DNA of 49,075 nt from an uncultured Prevotellaceae bacterium (GTDB taxonomy: Bacteria; Bacteroidota; Bacteroidia; Bacteroidales; Bacteroidaceae), in assembly GCA_902781315.1 (NCBI GenBank), contig CACZIT010000024.1, positions 1 through 49,075 of the forward strand, in the 5' to 3' direction. The notes beneath the pieces are model-generated. The model ran no database searches, was not told the DNA's origin, and saw only the letters and a program-made list of their open reading frames with translations. Positions within the stretch are counted from its first letter, which is position 1; every line of letters starts with the position of its first letter. Shown here in pieces: positions 7,303 through 16,600 of this stretch. The position numbers were made by a program, and so were the translations under genes.

Positions 7303-10300
7303 TTATTTTACATTAATTTTCTTAGTCCTACCATCGGTGTACTTGATGATATTCACTCCCTTAACAAGATGCTCCACCTTGATGCCACCCAGCGTGTAGA
7401 TGCCTTCAATCTCGGCCTCAGTGGTCTGAGCATTGTTGATACCATCGGTTTCACCATCGCCTTCTACGATGAAGAAATTAGGTTTAGCATAATCAGCATT
7501 CTCGCCTCTTGCGGTAGCTTTGATATACCAATGATAAGACCTTAACGTTGCTGTTTCGGAATTAGGTTGTAATTGGCCTTTCTTATTCAATGAGTACCAT
7601 GTATAAGCAGGCTCCCCACTGTAATCATCATAATTTCCATAGAAATCATAATTGAAGTCAGTGGTTTCCACATGTAGGCGTGAAGAATTGTCTTTGGCAT
7701 AGAGCTTTGTATTATTGACCTCAAATACGAAGTCTGTTAAAGCATTCTTAGCCTTAATAACATACGGTCTGTTACCTGTAAGTTTAGTATTAGCACCTAC
7801 TTCTTGCACGTATACATAAATTGCCGTATTGTCAGTTACCTCACCACCTATTTGATTTGCTGCAGAAATCAAGTGAATCTTATAGAACTTAAAGTTTTCG
7901 AGATCCTTTTCGCTTATAGTATAGTCAAACGGCACATACCATGTTTGGAATTTTCCGACTACTCTTTCTTCAAAAGTGCGAGTATAGGTAATCTTCTCAG
8001 CATTAGCTACACCATCAACATACTTGTAAGGTACATCGTGAATCAGCTCATAGATACCAGCAGCTTCCTTGGTCTTGACTGCGAAATGATAACGTTCCTT
8101 CGTAGCATCATCGGTATTGTCAGTAACGATATATCCTTCAGCGCAGTATTCGTCAGCAGGCACCTTAGTGTACACGCCACCAGAAATTTTCAGAGTAGCC
8201 TGGTCGGCAGTGACAGCGCCGCTGTACTTGCCGTCAGTGATGGTTACAGAGCCAGACACAGCGCTTACAGCACCGTTCACGACAACACCTTCGCCCAGGG
8301 CTACGGTACCGCCATCAACACAGAGTCCCACGTTGTCGCCATCGCGGAAGCTAATGGTCGTGTTCTTGATGGTTGCATTACCCGTGTTGAAGTTGAATAC
8401 GGGAACCGACTTGAGACTCCAATATTCATAGGTAGTGCCGCTGTAATCAGGATACGTACCTCCATTGATATTACTGCAATCGATGGTCATACCATCGAGC
8501 GTCAGGTCGCAATAGTTCTGCATCATCATCTTGAGATTATTCTCTTCCGATGTGGCAGCCGAGCTAATGGTACCATTCTTCAGCGTCAGCGTATTGCCTG
8601 AAGCAAAATGCATTGCTTGCGACTTTGTACGAGCTGAACCGACAGCATTCTTAGTCACATTATAAGAATGGTTGTCGAAATCAATGATGATGTTCAAGTT
8701 CGCATTCTTCTTGCTATCTGCAATCTCGAACGCAGAACCATCCTCAACATCAACAAGCAGCTTGATGGTAGTCTCGGCACCAGCCTCGCAAGCGTTGATA
8801 GCCTCCTGCAGCGTCTCGTACTTCTCGTCACCAATAGCTGCAATGTAGTGAGCAGGAGCAAGCGTACTCGTACCGTTACCATTGTCCACCCACTTGTAGC
8901 CGTCGGGAGCGGCGATAGCAGTCAGTGTATTGCTCTTGCTAACAGTAGCCTTCTCAGGTGTAGCTGCCATGGCAGCCTTGGCACTTGCATCAAGGACGAT
9001 GTTGCCTGTCATCGTGCCAGCCTCGAGCATCAGCTTGAAGCCGTCCTTGGCATCATTGTTAGAAGCAAACACCTCTACATCACCGTTTATCTTGCTTTCA
9101 CCCTTCACCGTCACGTTGACGGAAGGATAGCTTGCATAGCGGCAGACATCGAAGGCGAAACCGCCGGCGGGGTTGGCGTTGATGGTCGTACCGTCGATGA
9201 CAATGTTGCCGTTGTTATTAGACAGCGTGTAAGCTGATGTATAGTTGGTGTTGTTCAGCGTCAGCGTCATGCCCTCAAGGGTCAGGTCGCTGTAGTTCTG
9301 GATAAGGATCTTGGCCTTCTCGGAAGTGATCGTACCACCCTTGAAGGTGATCTTGTTGTCCTTCAGGAGCTGGAAGCCGTTGGTCTCGGTGCCGGTCGAA
9401 CCGACAGTGGCGCCGTCAACAGTGTAGGTGTGGCCTGCAAAGTCGACCGTCAGGCCCTGAGAGAACGTGCCCTGAGGAGCCTTGATGCCGTTACCGGTGC
9501 AGTCGGCAAGCAGAGTGATGGTCTCACCGTCCTCGGCGGCTGCGAAGGCAGCCTCGAGAGTCTCATACTTCACATCGCCAATATGGGCAACATACTCGCA
9601 TGGTTTCAGCATGCTCGTTCCGTTGCCGTTATCTACCCACTTGTGATCAGCAGGAGCTGCAGCTACGAAGTTATCGCTCTTTGTAATGGTGCACTCGTCG
9701 GCGTTACTGCCAAGAACAATCTTTCCGTTGAGCGTTCCAGATGTCAGTTTCAGAACAGAAGGAGTTCCTTCGGTCTTCTTCTCGAAAGCCACCTCAATGT
9801 CACCCGTGATAACGCTTTCTCCTGTCAACTCCACGGTGTTGCTGGCATAATTGCCCCAACCAGAGTCAACGTCGAAGGCCTTGCCGCCTTCCTTGGCTGT
9901 AATTTTGGTGTCCTTAATTACGGTATTGCCGTTGTTGGTCGAAAGCACATAGTTGATGCTGTTCGTGCCTTGAGTGGCATCGAGCGTCATGTTGTCGAGC
10001 GTCAGGTCAGAATAGTTCTGGATCATCATCTTCACATCAGCATTGTTGGCGATGATAGAACCGTTCTTGAAGGTTATCTTGTTGTCCTTCAAGAGTTGGA
10101 AAGCCTGTGTTTTAGTGCCTGAGCTGCCAACTGTAGAACCATCCATTGTGTATGTGTGGTTGTTGAAGTCGATTGTAACGCCCGTTGTGAACTTGCCCTG
10201 AGGAGCCTTGATGCCGTTTCCGGTGCAGTCGGCAAGCAGGGTGATGGTCTCGCCGTCCTTAACCTCTGCCCATGCAGACTCGAGAGTCTCGTACTTTACA

Positions 10301-13300
10301 TCACCAATCTGGGCAACATACTCGCAAGGCTTCAGCGTGCTCGTACCGTTTCCGTTATCTACCCACTTGTAACCCTCGGGAGCGGCCTGAACAAATTCGT
10401 TATCCTTCGATACAGTTGCCTTGTCGGCGCCCTGGGCCATAATGATTGCACCGTCATGAGTACCGGAAGTAAGCATCAGGCTCAAAGCATCAGGTGTATT
10501 GGTCGAACTAATTTCTATGTCGCCCTTGATTTCGCTGTTGCCTGTTACGTCAAGGCTTGTTGCCTTGTAACTGCTCCATGTGCAGACGTCGAAGGCTATC
10601 TTGTCAGCACCAACAACTTTAGTGTCTTTAATAACGCTTGTTCCGTTGTTGAAACTCATGATGTAATCCTTGCCGCCGTACTGGTTCGTACCGTCAATAG
10701 TCATGTTCTCCAGTGTAAGGTTCGCGTAGTTCTGGATGATGCGCATGATGTTCTTGGCGGGATCAACTGCCTTTGTGAGGTCTTCCTCAGAGATGTTGAT
10801 CGTACCGTTCTTGAACACTATCGTCGAATTCTTCAAAAGCTGGAAGCCGTTGGTCTCGGTGCCTGTAGAGCCTGCACCCGGCTTGTTAAGTGTATAGGTG
10901 TGACCATCGAAGTCAACTGTGAAGTTCTTTCCAGAGGAAACCGACATGCCGCCAGCGTTGGGAACGTCAGCAAGCATCAGGATAGTCTCACCGTCCTTGA
11001 CAGCTGCAACGGCCTCGGCAAGCGTCTCATACTTAACAATGTTCTCGCCTTCGCCAATCTGGGCAACATACTCGCAAGGCTTCAGTGTGCTCGTACCGTC
11101 TCCGTTATCTACCCACTTGTAACCCTCGGGAGCGGCCTGAACAAAGTCGTTCTTCTTAGTCACGGTTGCCTTGTCGGCGCCCTGGGCCATGACAATCTCA
11201 CCGTTGTGAGTGCCGGAAGTGAGCGTCAGGCTCAGAGATTCAGGAGTATTGGAAGAGCTGATTTCAATGTCACCTGTGATTTCGCTGCTGCCAGTCACCT
11301 CAAGTCCGGTTGCCACGTAGCCGCTCCATGTGCAAACGTCGAATGCTATCTTGTCAGCACCAACAACTTTAGTGTCTTTAATAACGCTTGTTCCGTTGTT
11401 GAAACTCATGATGTAATCCTTGCCGCCATACTGGTTTGTGCCGTCAATAGTCATGTTCTCCAGTGTAAGGTTCGCGTAGTTCTGGATGATGCGCATGATG
11501 TTCTTGGCGGGAGCAACTGCCTGTGTGAGGTTTTCCTCAGAGATGTTGATCGTACCGTTCCTGAACACTATCGTGGAGTTCTTCAGAAGCTGGAAGCCGC
11601 TGGTCTCCGTGCCGGTAGAGCCTGCACCCGGCTTGTTAAGGGTGTAGGTGTGGTTCTGGAAGTCAACCGTGAAGTTCTTTCCAGAGGAAACCGACATGCC
11701 GCCAGCGTTGGGAACGTCAGCAAGCATCAGGATAGTCTCACCGTCCTTGACAGCTGCAACAGCCTTAGCCAGCGACTCGTACTTCACATTGCCAATCTGG
11801 GCGACGTAGCTGACAGGATAAATCTTCTTGCCGTCCTGAGTGACGGTGATTTTGTCTACGCCGTCTGCTGTGCGGTCGTCAACCTGAACAAGGCTGTTCA
11901 GAACAACGAGGGCGTCGGAAGAAGACGCTTCTGGGAAATTCTCGTTAGTTGTGCAGTTCGTTATGGTCACATTAGCCTTTAGCAACGTGGTGCCGCTTGT
12001 AGCCTTTACGTTTATGGCTGCTTTATTCTTCGTATCGCTATTGAACGTACATTGGTCTACAATCACATTATTTTCTTCAGAACCTTCACGATAGACATTT
12101 AGGAATTTTCCTTTTCCGTTGAATGTGCAACTGATATATTTTACAGTACTTGGACCGTATACCCACATGTGGTAATCGGGATTGGTCTGCTCAAACGTGC
12201 AATTCGTGAAGTTCATGTCACCATATGAGGTGAGCCTTCCGTTGAGTTTGCAGCCTTCCATGTTGATAGTTCCGGCATGCTGGAAGCCATGGTAATCAAC
12301 GTTGCCAAAGTTGAACGTCACATTTTTGAACGTAGCACCATTGGGTACACTTGCAACGCTGCCTGCACTTGTGTGGGTAAATACCACGCCATCGACAGCG
12401 CCTTCAATTGTTACGTTATTTGGCAAACCGGGAAGTGTATATTCACCAGCCTTGATGATCTTAATCACGTCATTGGCTTTTGCCGCTTTTACAGCATCGG
12501 CAATGGTCTCATACTTGGTCTCACCAATCTGAGCGACTGGGGCAGACTTGATGACTTTATTGCCATTTGCTTCGACATTATTTGTAGCAGAACCACGACC
12601 GACAATATCGCCAATAGTTGTAGGACGAGTATCCTTATATCCATTGGTCAAATCCTGAGTAACGGTTACGTTTTTTGCAGTATTGTTGGTAACATTGCCA
12701 TCTGAGTAACCAACGATACCGCCGAGGTCACGGTAGGCAGTAATTTTGACGCCTTCAACTATACAGTTGTTGATGGTAAAGTCAGTTGCATTATAGCCCA
12801 TAATACCACCGGCCTTATCGCCATTGTCATAAGAGCCATCAACAATCTCTGGTGTTGACTTAATCGTACCGCCAATAACTTTGCAGTTTTCAATAGACGA
12901 ACCTTTCGCATCATTCGACGCGTAAGCCACGATACCGGCAGCAAAATGCGTACTTGTAATGTCCACATTCTTCAAGGTGAGATTTTTTATTGAACTTGGT
13001 ATAGTCGTTGTAGTCGTACCTGTTTGAATCGTACCTGATGCAATCGAACCAAATAAGCCTGCAGTAGCAAATTCAGGTTCACTTGAATTAACCTTCAGGT
13101 TACTAATGGTGTGATTACAACCGTCAAAAACACCTTTGAAAGCTGTTCCTGGATAGGAACCCATTGTTTTAGTACCTATTGGAATCCAATCCTCCCCTTG
13201 AAGGTCAAGGTCCGCAGTGAGTTCCACTGTTTTACCAGCATAAGAGGTTCCGCTGTTCACAGCATCACGGAACTCTTTTAGCTTTTGAACAGTGGAAATC

Positions 13301-13392
13301 TTGATGACGTCCTCTGCGGACTGTGCGGACGCCATGCCTGCCACTATTGATAATAGCGAGAGGCAGAAAAATCTAATCCAATGTTTCATCAT
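7303..13392 (-). CDS. Giant exported repeat protein with beta-helix domains
   Basis: A 2029-residue secreted or surface protein. A signal peptide (about residues 1-24, ending ASAQ) leads into a GLUG-like region with GGIMGYNA and GGIVGYSDGN. Then come about six modules of 240-250 residues, each opening with a strand like YVAQIGDVKYETL, a leucine/alanine segment with DGETI, then Asn/Thr-rich beta-helix rungs (NLTLENMTIDG) and closing with YKWVDNGNGTSTL. A distinct C-terminal domain follows, and the tail GIYTLGGIKVEHLVKGVNII resembles Prevotella type IX sorting tails. It likely acts as an adhesin or a glycan-facing beta-helix protein; no catalytic residues are recognisable. A minus-strand -7 box (TACCTTTG, 13442-13449) lies upstream. 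It is followed without a gap by a small acidic peptide gene. Confidence 0.85.
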   Translation of the reverse strand: MMKHWIRFFCLSLLSIVAGMASAQSAEDVIKISTVQKLKEFRDAVNSGTSYAGKTVELTADLDLQGEDWIPIGTKTMGSYPGTAFKGVFDGCNHTISNLKVNSSEPEFATAGLFGSIASGTIQTGTTTTTIPSSIKNLTLKNVDITSTHFAAGIVAYASNDAKGSSIENCKVIGGTIKSTPEIVDGSYDNGDKAGGIMGYNATDFTINNCIVEGVKITAYRDLGGIVGYSDGNVTNNTAKNVTVTQDLTNGYKDTRPTTIGDIVGRGSATNNVEANGNKVIKSAPVAQIGETKYETIADAVKAAKANDVIKIIKAGEYTLPGLPNNVTIEGAVDGVVFTHTSAGSVASVPNGATFKNVTFNFGNVDYHGFQHAGTINMEGCKLNGRLTSYGDMNFTNCTFEQTNPDYHMWVYGPSTVKYISCTFNGKGKFLNVYREGSEENNVIVDQCTFNSDTKNKAAINVKATSGTTLLKANVTITNCTTNENFPEASSSDALVVLNSLVQVDDRTADGVDKITVTQDGKKIYPVSYVAQIGNVKYESLAKAVAAVKDGETILMLADVPNAGGMSVSSGKNFTVDFQNHTYTLNKPGAGSTGTETSGFQLLKNSTIVFRNGTINISEENLTQAVAPAKNIMRIIQNYANLTLENMTIDGTNQYGGKDYIMSFNNGTSVIKDTKVVGADKIAFDVCTWSGYVATGLEVTGSSEITGDIEISSSNTPESLSLTLTSGTHNGEIVMAQGADKATVTKKNDFVQAAPEGYKWVDNGDGTSTLKPCEYVAQIGEGENIVKYETLAEAVAAVKDGETILMLADVPNAGGMSVSSGKNFTVDFDGHTYTLNKPGAGSTGTETNGFQLLKNSTIVFKNGTINISEEDLTKAVDPAKNIMRIIQNYANLTLENMTIDGTNQYGGKDYIMSFNNGTSVIKDTKVVGADKIAFDVCTWSSYKATSLDVTGNSEIKGDIEISSTNTPDALSLMLTSGTHDGAIIMAQGADKATVSKDNEFVQAAPEGYKWVDNGNGTSTLKPCEYVAQIGDVKYETLESAWAEVKDGETITLLADCTGNGIKAPQGKFTTGVTIDFNNHTYTMDGSTVGSSGTKTQAFQLLKDNKITFKNGSIIANNADVKMMIQNYSDLTLDNMTLDATQGTNSINYVLSTNNGNTVIKDTKITAKEGGKAFDVDSGWGNYASNTVELTGESVITGDIEVAFEKKTEGTPSVLKLTSGTLNGKIVLGSNADECTITKSDNFVAAAPADHKWVDNGNGTSMLKPCEYVAHIGDVKYETLEAAFAAAEDGETITLLADCTGNGIKAPQGTFSQGLTVDFAGHTYTVDGATVGSTGTETNGFQLLKDNKITFKGGTITSEKAKILIQNYSDLTLEGMTLTLNNTNYTSAYTLSNNNGNIVIDGTTINANPAGGFAFDVCRYASYPSVNVTVKGESKINGDVEVFASNNDAKDGFKLMLEAGTMTGNIVLDASAKAAMAATPEKATVSKSNTLTAIAAPDGYKWVDNGNGTSTLAPAHYIAAIGDEKYETLQEAINACEAGAETTIKLLVDVEDGSAFEIADSKKNANLNIIIDFDNHSYNVTKNAVGSARTKSQAMHFASGNTLTLKNGTISSAATSEENNLKMMMQNYCDLTLDGMTIDCSNINGGTYPDYSGTTYEYWSLKSVPVFNFNTGNATIKNTTISFRDGDNVGLCVDGGTVALGEGVVVNGAVSAVSGSVTITDGKYSGAVTADQATLKISGGVYTKVPADEYCAEGYIVTDNTDDATKERYHFAVKTKEAAGIYELIHDVPYKYVDGVANAEKITYTRTFEERVVGKFQTWYVPFDYTISEKDLENFKFYKIHLISAANQIGGEVTDNTAIYVYVQEVGANTKLTGNRPYVIKAKNALTDFVFEVNNTKLYAKDNSSRLHVETTDFNYDFYGNYDDYSGEPAYTWYSLNKKGQLQPNSETATLRSYHWYIKATARGENADYAKPNFFIVEGDGETDGINNAQTTEAEIEGIYTLGGIKVEHLVKGVNIIKYTDGRTKKINVK
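8050..12540 (-). repeat. Tandem intragenic repeats, period about 725-750 bp
   Basis: Module boundaries (the codons for Y/P-V-A-x-I-G) fall near 12540, 11808, 11073, 10323, 9600 and 8858. Two neighbouring modules are nearly identical in DNA: 10590-10990 matches 11340-11740 at an offset of exactly 750 bp with few differences. This points to recent duplication or gene conversion, and copy number may vary between strains. Confidence 0.85.
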
Positions 13393-13576
13393 TTTTTAGT
13401 TATTTATTAATAAATAATGTATTGCCAATCGAGTGACGGCGCAAAGGTAAGAAGATAACAGGAAGGGGCTATGTGGAGAAATATGTGCTTTTAATATCGT
13501 TAACACCCTTGAACTATAATTTACGGGTGAAATGCACTTTTACCCCTGCAACAATGCAAACTTATGCCATCATTAC

Positions 13577-13613
13577 AAAATCCCACCTAGGCCGCGAGGG
13601 TCCGGGTGGGATT
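13577..13613 (-). terminator. Terminator after the six-gene mannosidase operon
   Basis: On the minus strand AATCCCACC (13605-13613) pairs with GGTGGGATT (13579-13587), followed by TTGT. It lies about 30 bp after the GH92 stop. The remaining DNA to 13450 holds no gene that I can see. Confidence 0.65.
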
Positions 13614-13643
13614 ATTTTAGGATTTCTTTTTTATGGCTGCACT

Positions 13644-16600
13644 TTAGAAGCGGAGGGTGCCGCCTCGGAGGATGTCGGAGTGAGAGAGGGTGCAACCACT
13701 CCCCTCACTCGAAGGAAGGGGCTGGGAGCCGGGTTTCTTTTCCAACGTGAAGGTGCGGCCGTTCTCGAGGTTGAAGGTGGCGCACCGGAAGGTGGGGGCG
13801 CTAAGCTGATAGTAGGGTGTGCCGGGACAGACGGGATAGAAGCCGAGGGAGGAGAAGATGTACCAGGCCGACATCTGTCCGGCATCGTCGTTACCGGAGA
13901 GGCCGCCGGGGGTGTCGTTGTACTCGGTGGCGAGTATGTGGCTGACGACGCGGCGGGTCTTGTCGTTGCGCCCGACGTAGTTATAGAGGTAGGGGATCTG
14001 GTGGCAGGGTTCGTTGCCGTGCCAATAGAGGACCTCCCCCGACCCCTCCGAAGGAGGGGAGGGCCTGCCGGGTTGAGTGGGGATGCCGAACATGGAATCG
14101 AGTTTCTCTTCGAAGCGCTGCGGCCCACCCATTGCCTGAATGAGGGCGGGAATGTCGTGGGGCACGTAGAAGGAGTAGTGGCAGGTGGCACCCTCGGTGA
14201 TGTAGGACTTGCGGTGGGTGAGGTCGGTGTTGTTTTCGAAGCGGCCTGCCTTAGCCTTGCCTTGAGGCGCATGACGGCCATCGGCCCAGCCGGTGAGGGA
14301 GTTAATAACGTTACGCCAGTTCTCAGAACGGCGCAGGAGCTGGCGGTAGTCGTCGGGTGTGCCGAAGTCGCGGGCGAGCTGTGCCACGCAGAAGTCGTCG
14401 TAGGCATACTCCAAGGTGCGCGAGGTCTGTTCGTCGGTGTGGAACGCGTCGAGGACGTGATCCTCCATAGGTATGTAGCCATACTTCAGGTAAGACTGCA
14501 GGGCGCGGCGGCCCTTGCCGTTCTTATAGTCAGCCTCATAAGGCGACGTGAAGGCATTCTGGCGGAGGTAGCGATAGGCGAGCCCCGCCCCCGGCCCCTC
14601 GGGAGTAAGGACACCCTTGACGTAGGCATCGGCGAGGACGGAGGCACAGTGGTCGCCAATCATGGCGGCGGTGTAGCTGTTCCAGCAGGGGAAGATGGGC
14701 ATCCAGCCACCGCGGTCGGCGAAGGTGACGAGCGACTGCATCATCTGAGCTGAGAGCGAGGGGAGGATGATGTTGTAGAGGGGATGCAGGGCGCGATAGG
14801 TGTCCCACATGGAGAAGTCGGTGAAATAGGGTTCGTCGCCGGCATCGCTGAACTCGCGGGGCAGGAAGGAGGCGCGATAGAGGGCACCGTAGAACTGGTT
14901 GACGCGGGCGCGGTCGGGGTCTTCGACGTCGATGGTGTGGAGGCGGTCGATCCAGCGGTCGGCGAGTTCGGTCTGCATCTGCTCGAAAGACTTGCCGACA
15001 GCCTCAGCCTCGAGGTTGCGACGGCAGGCATCGCGGTCGGTGAAGGACGAGGCAGCAGTGAGCGTGAGCTGCTCGCCGTCGGGTACGAGGAAGGTGAGGT
15101 AGACGCCTACGGGTCGGGCGAGCTCGGGGTGATGGGTGGCAGTGAGGTCGGAGGGCGAGGGCTGTTGGCGAATCTCGGTCTGGAAGGGGAAGATGGAGTC
15201 GCCTGAGAAGGTGCCGTAGGCAATGAGTTCTTTCTCCGCTTCGCTACGAAAGCCCCCCTGCGGGTCGAGCGGAGAGAGTGATGCTTCGCAGCGGTTGAGA
15301 AGGTTGAGAGTGCTGCTTCGCAGCGGTTGAGAAGGTTGGGAGTCTTGAGAATTATGGGAGGCTTGGGAGTTTTGAGAATTATTATAGGAGAGGAGGAAGT
15401 GGCCGCTGAAGCCAGCGGGCTCGCCCCAGCCCTGATAGATGCGGTGGACGGGGTTGTAGCCATAGATCTCGTGGCGCAGGGTGTCGATGCAGACGTAGCC
15501 CTGGCCTTCGTCGGAGTTGGGATTGATGAGGATGTGGACGAGGCGGGAGGTGGGTTGCTGGGGAGTGATTCTCAGCATCGCCGTATGGCTGGAGGCGGTG
15601 AGTTCGGCGCGGAGATGCTCGTCGGGCAGGGTGACGGCGTAGTAGTGGGGATGGGATACTTCGGCATCGTGGCTGAAGCGGGTGGCCCGCGAGGTGGGTT
15701 GCGTGCGGAGGTCGCCGGTGATGGCAGCCACAGTGAAGGAGCCGTAGTCCTGGGTGCAACCACCTACAATCCAGTGGCTGTTGCGGAAGCCCTGGAAGAG
15801 TGTGTCGGGATAGTAGTAGGGTGCGATGCACTTCTGCTCGGTGTCCTGCGTCTGGGGTGTCCAGAAATTCTGGCCGTTGGGAGCGAGGACAGCGGGCAGC
15901 GTCTGGCCATGTTCCTCAGAACCCTTGCCGAAGAGGCCGGCCGTCTGGGTGTTGGCCTGCGCCGTGCCTACCATGGTGTTGAGGGCCGTGAGCTGCTGCA
16001 GATGGTCGAGGCGATGAAGGCGGTCGGCGACGTAGGACTTGATGGAGGACCAGGGGTAAAAAGGAGACCCAGCAGACCCAGCAGACCCACCCCCCTGCCC
16101 CTCCCTGTGAGGGAGGGGAGTAGATACCATCTTCTCATTATGCAGGAAAAGCACCAGTGTGGTAGAATCGGTGGGGACTTCACCTATGGGTTTGAAGAAC
16201 ACCATCTGGAGATTAGCGGCCATGGGGAGGATTTCGTCCATGTGGTCGTAGGACGTGTCGCTGAGGGAGGAGAGCTGGAGCAGGGAGAGCAGGCGGTAGA
16301 GGTTGGTATCGTGGCCGAAACGGAAGGAGGCTCCGTGGCGATTGCGCGAGATGACGTAGTCGGCATCGTACTCGATGTTACGCCACAGGGTGCGGGCAGC
16401 ACGGGCAGGGATGCCGTTGCTCTGCGGCAGCCGGCCGTTGCAGATGGTCATGCGCTCGTTGTTGGCCTGATAGACCGCCAGCATCTCTTCGGGCGTGAAG
16501 AGGTCGAAGAGGTTGATGGGGAGCTCGACGTCCTGCATGTCGGTGGCGATGGTGAAGAGCTCGGAGAGCAGGCGGACCGTCACCAGACGAGTGGTTGCCG

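Noticed and set aside
10156-11982. 608-codon open frame opposite the giant repeat protein
   Set aside because: It mirrors the internal repeats of the sense gene; its repeats have no independent family match that I know.
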